In this document: piece after piece, positions 1 through 5,251 of the stretch
How positions within the stretch are numbered: the stretch's first letter is position 1
How the letters are laid out: each line of letters begins with the position of its first letter
Translations under genes and position numbers: made by a program
Assembly: GCA_001563995.1 (NCBI GenBank)
Contig: LKMV01000038.1
Coordinates: forward strand, 1 to 6,577
DNA from: Nanohaloarchaea archaeon PL-Br10_U2g16
GTDB taxonomy: Archaea > Nanohalarchaeota > Nanosalinia > Nanosalinales > Nanosalinaceae
Reading direction: 5' to 3'
Length of the DNA: 6,577 bases
The notes under the pieces: generated by a model
Told to the model about the DNA's origin: nothing
What the model saw: only the letters and a program-made list of their open reading frames with translations
The model's database searches: none

Positions 1-2
1 AA

Positions 3-317
3 ACACCAACTGAGACTGAGATAGAATATACAACACTAACTGATCTTGGTGAAATTCTTGAGAACACCGATTCAACCTCAGATTTAGGATTTATGGCATT
101 GCCCGTAGTAGGCTCTAAATCCAGTAGAGGTAACCGCCCTGTAGTATACCTAGTCTCGACCCCCAATAGAATAGGTCGTACTTTCGATAAGCTTGAAGCA
201 GAGAATTACAAGGACTTCCTTGAAGAATTAGTAGATGAAGAAGATTACACCGAAGCTTACGATTTGATAGAAGAAGGATCTGAACCGAGATCAATTAGTT
301 TTAACGAGTGCGGCTAA
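3..317 (+). CDS. Unidentified protein, 5' end outside window
   Basis: The frame is open from the window edge and stops with TAA at 315-317, so only the last 104 residues are seen. An internal ATG at 93 could start a 74-residue protein, but the reading frame upstream of it looks equally coding (Thr/Glu/Asp-rich, no stop), so I treat the gene as truncated by the window. The first 20 residues contain the pattern EYTTLTDLGEIL, which resembles the wing and last helix of winged-helix transcription regulators of the MarR/PadR kind (Y-x-LT-x-LG). This is a weak inference from one short match. The remainder has a possible beta hairpin (RPVVYLVSTPNR) and an acidic helical tail (EELVDEEDYTEAYDLIEEG). 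It shares strand with the ribosomal operon but is separated by about 138 bases and a clear TATA box, so it is probably not part of that operon. Function unknown. Confidence 0.6.
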   Translation, partial: TPTETEIEYTTLTDLGEILENTDSTSDLGFMALPVVGSKSSRGNRPVVYLVSTPNRIGRTFDKLEAENYKDFLEELVDEEDYTEAYDLIEEGSEPRSISFNECG

Positions 318-342
318 CCTAAGATACTTTCAACTAAACCTG

Positions 343-350
343 TTTATAAA
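343..350 (+). promoter_or_regulatory. TATA box of the ribosomal protein/RpoN operon
   Basis: The octamer TTTATAAA lies in the gap between the upstream gene and the L18e gene. With usual archaeal spacing, transcription would begin near position 373, giving a leader of about 80 bases before the ATG at 456. A weaker A/T match (CTTATAG, 409-415) lies closer to the gene and would give a shorter leader. The first is the better match to the archaeal box A. The initiation point itself cannot be seen from sequence. Confidence 0.55.
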
Positions 351-388
351 ATTTCATTTCTATTTCTTCCATACCCGTCAGTGGGACA

Positions 389-433
389 CCAAGCCTTACA
401 GGTTTGGCTTATAGAAGATCCTTTTCGGATTTT
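389..433 (+). promoter_or_regulatory. Tandem hairpins in the operon leader
   Basis: Two stem-loops sit one after the other just before the ribosome binding site. The first pairs 389-395 (CCAAGCC) with 401-407 (GGTTTGG) around the loop TTACA. The second pairs 415-421 (AAGATCC) with 427-433 (GGATTTT) around TTTTC. Each stem is 7 bp with one G.U pair at its fifth position from the 5' side, each loop is 5 nt, and 7 nt lie between them. The Shine-Dalgarno site follows at 442-447. Their matching geometry suggests a leader control element, possibly bound by one of the encoded ribosomal proteins. That role is inference. Confidence 0.4.
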
Positions 434-455
434 CACCCCGCGAGGTGTAACTATT

Positions 456-806
456 ATGGATGCAAAAGCAGACCCAACCAACCCAATACTTTTGGAAACA
501 TTAGAACTCCTACAGGAGCAAGAAGCTGCTGTATGGAACGACGTAGCTGAAAATCTAGGAAAAGTTAATAGAAAAAGACCTGAAGTCAATATTTCTGATA
601 TTGAACGTGTAGCGGAAGAAGGAGAGACAGTAGTTGTACCTGGAAAAGTTCTAGGTGCAGGAAGACTCACCAAAGAAATTGAAGTAGCTGCATTCAAGGC
701 TTCAGACTCCGCCAAACAACAGATTAACGAAAACGGAGAATTTAAGTTTATTCAAGACCTAGTAGAAGAAAACCCAGAAGGAAGTAGGGTGAGAATTGTA
801 AAATGA
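456..806 (+). CDS. rpl18e: Large ribosomal subunit protein L18e (eL18)
   Basis: The 116-residue product is the archaeal/eukaryotic protein eL18 of the 50S subunit, related in fold to bacterial uL15. Recognisable family features, in order, are NPILLETLELL near residues 8-18, the VWNDVAENL helix, EVNISDIER, and the hallmark VVVPGKVLGAG followed by EIEVAAFKASDSA and the C-terminal LVEENPEGSRVRIVK. Its length is normal for archaea (about 115-120). I choose the ATG at 456 because GAGGTG at 442-447 sits 8 bases upstream. An in-frame GTG at 381 would add 25 unrelated residues and read through the leader hairpins. It is the first gene of the operon and its TGA overlaps the ATG of the L13 gene (ATGA, 803-806), which implies translational coupling. 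In many archaea rpoD precedes this gene, but here it does not. Confidence 0.96.
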   Translation: MDAKADPTNPILLETLELLQEQEAAVWNDVAENLGKVNRKRPEVNISDIERVAEEGETVVVPGKVLGAGRLTKEIEVAAFKASDSAKQQINENGEFKFIQDLVEENPEGSRVRIVK

Positions 807-1222
807 CAACTATCGTAAACGCAGAAAACAAAGTTCTTGGAAGACTGGCAACAGACATTGCCAGAAAAGTTAAAGAAGGAGAAGAAGTAAAAGTTGTGAA
901 CTCAGAGAAGGCTGTTATCTCAGGAGACGAGAAACAGGTAAAGGAAAACTACAAACAGAAATACGAGAGAGGTTCAAGAGACTTCGGACCTTACTATCCA
1001 AAGAGACCTGACAAAATTCTAAAAAGAACAGTTAGAAACATGCTTCCGAACGGAAAAGATGAATCAATGGTCAAAACCTACCTAAGCATTCCAATTGATA
1101 TTGATGAAAGCGATGTAGAGGAACCGGATGTAAAGGAAGGAGATGACCTGAAGATGCGGAACTATGTAAAGCTTGGTGAAGTATCCGAATACGTAGGATG
1201 GACTCCAAAGGGTGATTACTAG
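803..1222 (+). CDS. rpl13: Large ribosomal subunit protein L13 (uL13)
   Basis: The 139-residue product is uL13, an early-assembling 50S protein. The N-terminal strand and helix TIVNAENKVLGRLATDIA, then VVNSEKAVISG near residue 34-44, and the archaeal block RGSRDFGPYYPKRPDKIL followed by RTVRNMLP are all characteristic. The length is at the short end for archaea. Residues 98-115 are an acidic stretch (DESDVEEPDVKEGDD) that most homologues do not have in this density, in keeping with an acidic proteome. The gene starts inside the last codons of the L18e gene (4-base overlap), with GGTGA at 788-792 acting as ribosome binding site within the upstream gene, about 10 bases away. Its stop TAG (1220-1222) is two bases from the next ATG. 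Confidence 0.95.
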   Translation: MTTIVNAENKVLGRLATDIARKVKEGEEVKVVNSEKAVISGDEKQVKENYKQKYERGSRDFGPYYPKRPDKILKRTVRNMLPNGKDESMVKTYLSIPIDIDESDVEEPDVKEGDDLKMRNYVKLGEVSEYVGWTPKGDY

Positions 1223-1224
1223 AA

Positions 1225-1632
1225 ATGTCAGAAGCAACACATACAAACGGAAAGAGAAAGACTGCAAAGGCAAGATCCACTATCAAAGAAGGAGAGGGAA
1301 CTCTAAGAATTAACTCCCAGCCTTTGAAGACTTACAGAGAGTCCTTTAGAAAGAGAGTTAAAGAGCCTCTCGTGATAGCAGGAGAAGAAGTTTACGGAGA
1401 TCTTGAAATAGAGGTAAACGTAAACGGTGGAGGAATTCAGAGTCAAGCTGAAGCAGCCAGAATGGCGATCGCCCGAGGACTTGTAGAGCATACAGATAAC
1501 GACGACCTGGAAAGAGAGTTTAGAGACTACGACAGAAACATGATAGTAGAAGATCCTCGACGTACAGAGACAAGAAAACCTTCCCAGTCTTCGAAAGGAG
1601 CAAGACACAAACAACAGAAATCCTACAGATAG
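1225..1632 (+). CDS. rps9: Small ribosomal subunit protein S9 (uS9)
   Basis: The 135-residue product is uS9 of the 30S head, whose C-terminal arm reaches the P-site tRNA. GKRKTAKARSTIKEGEGTLRIN at the N-terminus, VNVNGGGIQSQAEAARMAIARGLV in the centre, and DPRRTETRKPS with the terminal basic tail ending in KQQKSYR match the family throughout, including the invariant C-terminal SYR. The length is normal. GGGTGA at 1210-1215, inside the end of the L13 gene, lies about 9 bases before the ATG, so translation is probably coupled. The next operon gene begins after 42 bases. Confidence 0.96.
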   Translation: MSEATHTNGKRKTAKARSTIKEGEGTLRINSQPLKTYRESFRKRVKEPLVIAGEEVYGDLEIEVNVNGGGIQSQAEAARMAIARGLVEHTDNDDLEREFRDYDRNMIVEDPRRTETRKPSQSSKGARHKQQKSYR

Positions 1633-1674
1633 AGGAACCATTAATGAACTCTTTCAACCGAGGTGCACTATAAC

Positions 1675-1872
1675 ATGCAGATACCTGTAAGATGCCTATC
1701 TTGTGGAAAAGTCATCGGAGACAAATACAAAGAATATCAGGAACGAGTAGAAGACGGAGAAGACAAAAAAGAAGTACTCGATGATCTTGGACTGGAGAAA
1801 TACTGTTGCAGAACAGTATTCATGACACAAAGCAACGCCTACGACGAAGTAGCCGAACACAAGATTGTTTAA
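1675..1872 (+). CDS. rpoN: DNA-directed RNA polymerase subunit N (Rpb10 homologue)
   Basis: The 65-residue product is the small zinc-binding subunit N of archaeal RNA polymerase, which with subunits D, L and P forms the assembly platform. The family signature PVRCLSCGKVIGDKY opens the protein. The four zinc ligands are visible as Cys7, Cys10, Cys44 and Cys45, in the typical CxxC...CC arrangement, followed by Arg46. I start at the ATG at 1675 because GAGGTG at 1660-1665 is 9 bases upstream. An in-frame GTG at 1663 overlaps that site and would add residues before the conserved start. The usual downstream genes rpoK, eno and rps2 do not follow; the operon ends here in a T-rich gap facing a gene on the other strand. 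Confidence 0.95.
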   Translation: MQIPVRCLSCGKVIGDKYKEYQERVEDGEDKKEVLDDLGLEKYCCRTVFMTQSNAYDEVAEHKIV

Positions 1873-1875
1873 TCC

Positions 1876-1930
1876 TATCTTTTTATCCCTTCTATTATTC
1901 TAAATTAATTTATCATCTATTCCTTTAACT
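1876..1930 (+). terminator. T-rich termination region after rpoN
   Basis: Directly after the rpoN stop, the + strand is very rich in T, with a run of five (1880-1884) and repeated ATT/CTT stretches to about 1930, and no stable hairpin. Archaeal RNA polymerase stops at such oligo-T tracts. The minus strand lacks T runs here, so this serves the ribosomal operon and not the oppositely oriented Nudix gene. The 94-base gap to that gene shows no other structure. Confidence 0.45.
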
Positions 1931-1966
1931 TAATTCTTCTAACTTAGTTTATCATAACTCAATTTG

Positions 1967-2341
1967 TTATACCTTCCTCAGGCTTGGAAGCACCATCTCC
2001 AGGTTGGGCGCCAGATCTAAGTCATCCAGCTCAGAGCCTTCAAACCATCCCAGCTTTTCAAAAGTATCTTCCCGGATTTTTGGCTCTCCTTCTTTAATTT
2101 TGGCCAGGTATCCATGCCATAGAAAGATCTCATCCCGGTGTTGAAACTCTCCCGAAAAGAACGGCTTCTCCAGTTCCACTTCCACTCCAATCTCTTCTCT
2201 GGCTTCTCTCACCGCTGTCTCAGTAGGCGACTCATCTTTCTCCACTTTTCCACCCGGGACCTCCCAATGCTCTTCGTCTCCTCTATAAAGAAGCAAAATT
2301 TTCCCATCTTCAATTATTACGTTTCCAGCCAGCTCTATCAT
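1967..2341 (-). CDS. Nudix hydrolase
   Basis: The 124-residue product is a single-domain Nudix hydrolase, an enzyme type that cleaves nucleoside diphosphates linked to another moiety. The complete Nudix box Gx5Ex7REUxEExGU is present: Gly31, Glu37, Arg45, Glu46, Glu49, Glu50 and Gly52, with the box ending at Val53. The metal-binding glutamates are intact. The preceding strand (NVIIEDGKILLLYRG) and the HWEVPGG entry are typical of MutT/ADP-ribose-pyrophosphatase-like members. The substrate cannot be read from sequence. The gene is second in a two-gene unit, overlapping the HIT gene by ATGA (2338-2341), with a Shine-Dalgarno GAGGAG (2355-2350 on the minus strand) eight bases before its ATG. It is convergent with rpoN. 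Confidence 0.93.
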   Translation of the reverse strand: MIELAGNVIIEDGKILLLYRGDEEHWEVPGGKVEKDESPTETAVREAREEIGVEVELEKPFFSGEFQHRDEIFLWHGYLAKIKEGEPKIREDTFEKLGWFEGSELDDLDLAPNLEMVLPSLRKV

Positions 2342-2787
2342 CCGTAGATCTCCTCTATATCCTCTTCATCCATCTTTTCTTTTATTTTATCCAGAATTTC
2401 CTCAGCTTCTTCTAATTCTTCTCTTGAGTAGTTTTCTTCTATCTCAGTACCGTCATACACAGGAGTTATATGAAAGTGTAGGTGAAACATTTCCTGACCG
2501 GCAGCTTCTCCGTTGTTCTGAGTTATTTTTATACCTGCAGGATCAAAAGCTTCTCTTACAGAATTTGAAACCTTTACAATTGTATCCCACATATAGCTCA
2601 TTCCTTCTGCTTCATGGATATTTGCAACATGTTTCTTAGGTATCACAAGCGTATGGCCCTTGGATATAGGATTGAGATCTAGGAATGCAACCGTTTTATC
2701 ATCTTCGTAAAATTTGTAGCCTTGAATCTGGTCTTTAACAATCTGACAGAACACACATTCACCGTTTTCGTTTTGGTCTTCGGTCAT
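2338..2787 (-). CDS. HIT family (histidine triad) nucleotide hydrolase
   Basis: The 149-residue product belongs to the HIT superfamily, Hint-like branch, of nucleotide phosphoramidases and Ap4A-type hydrolases. The N-terminal CVFCQIV (Cys11, Cys14) is the zinc-type entry common to prokaryotic Hit proteins. DLNPISKGHTLVIPKKH at residues 37-53 is the nucleotide-binding beta region, and NNG (91-93) precedes the triad. The triad HLHFHI has His102, His104 and His106, where by analogy with HINT1 the middle His104 is the nucleophile. The last 30 residues form a strongly acidic helical tail (EELEEAEEILDKIKEKMDEE). The gene leads the operon with the Nudix hydrolase, and both would act on nucleoside polyphosphates or nucleotide adducts. 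No Shine-Dalgarno is seen before the ATG and a TATA-like box lies about 28 bases upstream, so the transcript may be leaderless. Confidence 0.94.
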   Translation of the reverse strand: MTEDQNENGECVFCQIVKDQIQGYKFYEDDKTVAFLDLNPISKGHTLVIPKKHVANIHEAEGMSYMWDTIVKVSNSVREAFDPAGIKITQNNGEAAGQEMFHLHFHITPVYDGTEIEENYSREELEEAEEILDKIKEKMDEEDIEEIYG

Positions 2788-2810
2788 AAAACTTAATTAA
2801 CGGTCAGCCC

Positions 2811-2820
2811 TTATCTAATT
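2811..2820 (-). promoter_or_regulatory. TATA-like box of the HIT-Nudix operon
   Basis: Read on the minus strand, AATTAGATAA lies 24-33 bases before the HIT start codon. At the usual archaeal spacing, transcription would begin within a few bases of the ATG, which fits the absence of a ribosome binding site there. Confidence 0.4.
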
Positions 2821-2841
2821 TTTGGCAGCTGAAAGGTTGTC

Positions 2842-2849
2842 CTTAAAAG
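2842..2849 (+). promoter_or_regulatory. Probable box A of the tRNA-Glu gene
   Basis: CTTAAAAG lies about 35 bases before the tRNA, so transcription would begin near 2871 and leave a short 5' leader for RNase P. A better-looking match, AATATATA at 2867-2874, is too close: it would place initiation inside the tRNA. This region is divergent with the HIT promoter. Confidence 0.35.
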
Positions 2850-2880
2850 TGTTAAGATCGCCTGTGAATATATAGACTAA

Positions 2881-3088
2881 GCGGCCGTAGTGTAGCCTGG
2901 CCAATCATATCGGCCTTTCGAGACACCAACTTCTCGAACTACGTGAGAGAAGGTGGTTTGAGAAGCGATCTTTAGACGTGAGCTTCGACACGCACCTTCT
3001 CCGAAAGGAGAAGAGTGCTTAAACAGCTTTCCTTTAGAAAGCTGTGCAAAGATAGCCGAGGACCCGGGTTCAAATCCCGGCGGCCGCA
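2881..3088 (+). tRNA. tRNA-Glu (anticodon TTC), intron-containing
   Basis: The acceptor stem GCGGCCG (2881-2887) pairs perfectly with CGGCCGC (3081-3087), with A3088 as discriminator and no encoded CCA. The D arm spans 2890-2908, with G18G19 at 2899-2900. The anticodon stem is 2910-2914 (TCGGC) with 3055-3059 (GCCGA), and the anticodon TTC is at 2917-2919. The variable loop is GGAC. The T arm CCGGG-TTCAAAT-CCCGG spans 3064-3080. The exons are 2881-2920 and 3054-3088, giving a 75-nt mature tRNA with the loop CTTTCGA. The D-arm sequence GTGTAGCCTGGCCAATCAT closely resembles haloarchaeal tRNA-Glu. Splicing would need the archaeal tRNA endonuclease and RtcB-type ligase, neither encoded here. Confidence 0.95.
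2921..3053 (+). other. 133-nt bulge-helix-bulge intron in tRNA-Glu at 37/38
   Basis: The splice motif is clear. The anticodon stem is followed by a 4-bp helix pairing 2915-2918 (CTTT) with 3048-3051 (AAAG). It is flanked by a 3-nt bulge on each side, CGA at 2919-2921 and ATA at 3052-3054. Cutting after the second base of each bulge gives intron 2921-3053. The inner helix beyond the 5' bulge is weak (G2922-C3047 plus a few imperfect pairs). Inside are a hairpin at 2924-2955 (3+6 bp with a bulge), one at 2992-3018 (4+7 bp, one bulged A, GAAA tetraloop), and one at 3023-3045 (9 bp, loop CTTTA). I see no box C/D signature and no homing-endonuclease frame. Confidence 0.85.
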
Positions 3089-3129
3089 AACTTCTGAAAG
3101 TTTGATCCGCAGCAACACTTGGTTGCTGC
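3088..3129 (+). repeat. Two hairpins just after the tRNA
   Basis: AAACTT (3088-3093) pairs with AAGTTT (3098-3103) around CTGA, and GCAGCAAC (3109-3116) pairs with GTTGCTGC (3122-3129) around ACTTG. A further GCAGCA follows at 3132. The first stem uses the tRNA discriminator base. They may be part of the 3' trailer, a transcription stop, or the remains of a recombination site. The sequence does not tell which. Confidence 0.4.
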
Positions 3130-3796
3130 TTGCAGCAGGTCAGCTCCGGATACCAATATTCTAATCTTTGATATAGTTGGCGGAACTCGCCACCAAGTAG
3201 AAGATGCCGAGAAATACTTTAACAAAATTAAAACAGATGATAGAAACGGCTTAGTCTTGAAGAAGTCGATAGAGAATTCAAAAGAGTTATACAAAAACGT
3301 ATCAGCGAACTCAGACCTTATGCTTTAAGAACAAAGAAACATTCTTCTTGGAAAAAGGCAGAAGAATTTACACCCGATAACGAATACTCCGATAACTTTG
3401 CAGAAGCCTTAAGAGAACGCTGTAGTCCGGAAAAAGGACTATCAAAACTAAGCCAGTGGAAAAGAAGTATTTTTGCAAGCTTTCAGAGACATAAGAATAA
3501 GATGAAGATAGATGATGAGCGAGACCTTGATGTAGAGACAGTCAACAAGATAAAGAAGGAAATCCCAGATAAAAAAAAGTTACGAGCCTGAAGAAGAAAA
3601 GAAAACAGACGCAAGGATAATATATTCAACATTTCTCTGCTCCAAGGAATATAGAAAAAATATTACCTTGGTGAGCGACGACGATCATATTTTAGAAACT
3701 AATTTCTCAAAAGTCGAAGAAATTCTGGATTTCAGTGAGTCTACAGAAATAGTATCGAGCAACAACCCTCCAGCCTATGTGGAATCTAGAGCATAA
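3119..3796 (+). pseudogene. PIN-domain nuclease gene, N-terminus lost and frame broken twice
   Basis: Three open segments on the + strand join into one protein-like sequence of about 220 residues. The first segment (frame of 3119, to about 3258) has the PIN opening DTNILIFDIVGG, with the first catalytic Asp at 3149-3151. The second (3244-3591, frame shifted by one) continues LEEVDREFKRVIQKRI, with the mid-domain Glu at 3274-3276, then basic helical sequence. The third (from 3578, back in the first frame) has KKTDARIIYSTF, Asp at 3608-3610, and LVSDDDHI, Asp at 3677-3685, ending with TAA at 3794-3796. All four acidic positions expected for a PIN nuclease can thus be assigned. The second switch falls in a run of eight A (3571-3578). 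The only start in frame is a TTG (3119) inside a hairpin, and the hydrophobic strand that normally precedes DTN is missing. At about 220 residues it is longer than a VapC toxin, and no antitoxin is seen. It is a decayed gene or one hit by sequence errors. Confidence 0.7.
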
Positions 3797-3886
3797 TTGA
3801 TTTCTAATTATAAAAAGAACTTAAAGAGGGTATAAGATTCTTAATCGATAAGTTCAACCCGTGAACGTACAGAGAGCTACTTCAGC

Positions 3887-4328
3887 TTATATATTTACCC
3901 ATCTTGCTGTGGTCCAGTTGTCTTCTATCCTGTATTCTGTAGGAAGATCTTCTCCAGGTGTTTTCTCCCAGATTGTCTCCGCTATTTCATTCCCTTCGAT
4001 TGTTATTTCTGTGTCTGTATCCCTCAGTTCCTGCCTTTCCTCTACTTTTTCTTTCGGCAACAGTCTTACGTAGTAGCTCAGGGCGTGACTGCCGACGTAC
4101 AGTTTAAATTCATATTTTTTCAGCCCGTATTGCTGCGTCTGATAGGAGATTTTATGTTCACGGTCCGGTATTCTCTTTCCAGAAGATCGGATAGCTGGTT
4201 TTCAAGACCGTCAACTATTTCGTAGACAGGCTCTTCCAGGTCTTCCTCTCCTAAGGAGTCTCTGCTATTTGGTTCAGCTTTTCGACGCCAGTTTCGGTCT
4301 CCTGCCATCCATCCACCTGTACCTCCAT
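3887..4328 (-). pseudogene. Unidentified gene split across three frames
   Basis: Three minus-strand segments read as one protein of about 147 residues if two single bases are restored. Segment one begins with ATG at 4328-4326 (MEVQVDGWQETETG, then EKLNQIAETP) and stops at 4251. Segment two, in another frame, runs from about 4255 (LGEEDLEEPVYEIVDGLENQ, then a LSDLLEREYRTV helix/strand). Segment three, in the third frame, runs from about 4165 (EHKISYQTQQYGLKKYEF, KLYVGSHALSYYVRLLPKEK) to a TAA at 3887-3889. The open part of segment two alone would give 62 residues from an ATG at 4308, but its ends read as out-of-frame sequence. I do not recognise the family. The layout of an N-terminal 'V-x-G' strand, a helix, then paired strands ending YY-x-R is loosely like phage HK97-gp10-type tail proteins, a weak guess only. 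It is convergent with the broken PIN gene; the 90-base gap between them (3797-3886) is A/T-rich without clear signals. Confidence 0.6.
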
Positions 4329-4404
4329 TTGGAGTCGGTAAAGTAGGATTTCCAAGACATAACAGCTTTACATCTTGAAACGTTAAAACTGTAACCGGCC
4401 TGAC

Positions 4405-5250
4405 CTAGACTTTTCCATAGGTTAGGATACAGCTCATCGAGCAGTAGTAGTCATCTTTCTCCGGGAGATACATCAGGCTTTCAGGATCAGATAGTTTTTC
4501 CCATTTACTGATTTCTTCCTCGGTAAGACCTGCTTCCCTTCCTTTCTCATCAACTGCATCGCTGTAATCGTTTTTGAACACGTGCTCCACGTAATCTAGT
4601 ACATGATCTGGTATTTTCGGAGAGTAATTTGAGGTATGGATGCTCTGTGATACTTCCTTGAATCCTGTCTCCTGTAGCCATTTTATTGCTTTTTCAGGAT
4701 GGTCGGGTCCTTGCCATGGATTGTTCAAGTTTCTTGTCTCATGCATCATTTCGTACGCCGCGTTGATTTTTTGCTCCAGTCTGGCATAGCCAGGCATGAA
4801 CATCTGTCTTAACCAGTTACCGTAAAATATGGAGATTAGTCCGTCCTTGTTAAGGAAAGGTTTGAGATTGTTGATCAGACCTACAGGATTGCTGATATCT
4901 GAGGGACATATAACATCGCCAAACCATATCATGTCGAAGGAATCTTCTTCCAGATCTAGGTTCTTTTCAAGATCTGCCTTTACTATATCTATGTCGATCC
5001 CTGTTTTTTCCGCCTTTTGCCTTGCTTCCTCAATATGAGGCTTTGAACTGTCTACCGCGACTATCTTAGCATTAGGAAAGATTTTTTCAAAGAGTTCGAA
5101 ATGACTTCCTGGTCCGCAGCCGGCATCCATGATCTTTGGGCTTTCGCCCACTTCTTTTTTCAGTTCTCTGAGAGCTTTTCTGGCGCTGGGTCTTGTAAAT
5201 TGATTATAGAGAAGTTCTGTCTCTGCGTAGTCGTGTTTTATCCCCGTCAT
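4405..5250 (-). CDS. Class I SAM-dependent methyltransferase
   Basis: The product (281 residues from the ATG at 5250) has a Rossmann-fold methyltransferase domain. Motif I is IMDAGCGPG at residues 40-48. Motif II is IVAVDSS, with Asp67 expected to hold the ribose hydroxyls. KADLE has Asp93 near the adenine, and SFDMIWFGDV (104-113) is the fourth strand. The C-terminal half is alpha-helical with acidic patches and may form the substrate lid; the substrate is unknown. A GTG at 5259 in frame would add three residues and overlap the previous gene. I prefer the ATG because GGTGA (5260-5256 on the minus strand) lies just upstream as a ribosome binding site. Only one base separates this ATG from the stop of the cysteine-synthase/rhodanese gene, so the two form an operon. 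The stop TAG is at 4405-4407. Confidence 0.9.
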   Translation of the reverse strand: MTGIKHDYAETELLYNQFTRPSARKALRELKKEVGESPKIMDAGCGPGSHFELFEKIFPNAKIVAVDSSKPHIEEARQKAEKTGIDIDIVKADLEKNLDLEEDSFDMIWFGDVICPSDISNPVGLINNLKPFLNKDGLISIFYGNWLRQMFMPGYARLEQKINAAYEMMHETRNLNNPWQGPDHPEKAIKWLQETGFKEVSQSIHTSNYSPKIPDHVLDYVEHVFKNDYSDAVDEKGREAGLTEEEISKWEKLSDPESLMYLPEKDDYYCSMSCILTYGKV

Positions 5251-5251
5251 T

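Noticed and set aside
381..455. N-terminal extension of L18e from a GTG at 381
   Set aside because: GAGGTG at 442-447 is correctly spaced for the ATG at 456, the extra residues do not match the family, and the stretch is occupied by the leader hairpins.
1644..1673. Nine-codon ORF (MNSFNRGAL) covering the RpoN ribosome binding site
   Set aside because: It has no ribosome binding site of its own and is short enough to arise by chance; nothing supports a leader-peptide role.
1663..1674. GTG start of RpoN at 1663
   Set aside because: It overlaps the ribosome binding site used by the ATG at 1675, and the conserved protein begins at that ATG.
2921..3053. Box C/D guide RNA or homing endonuclease inside the tRNA intron
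   Set aside because: No TGATGA/CTGA pair is present and the intron is too short for an endonuclease; only hairpins are seen.
2877..3089. 70-residue minus-strand ORF
   Set aside because: It is the reverse complement of the tRNA-Glu gene and its intron.
3119..3796. VapBC toxin-antitoxin pair
   Set aside because: The PIN protein is about 220 residues rather than about 130, and no small antitoxin-like gene precedes it.
3861..4073. 70-residue plus-strand ORF
   Set aside because: Its sequence is Ser/Val-rich antisense to the third segment of the minus-strand broken gene, which is much more protein-like.
4120..4404. Read-through of the methyltransferase stop into the 62-residue ORF in the same frame
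   Set aside because: The frame match has a one-in-three chance, the methyltransferase ends normally at 4405, and the joined sequence between has no domain character.
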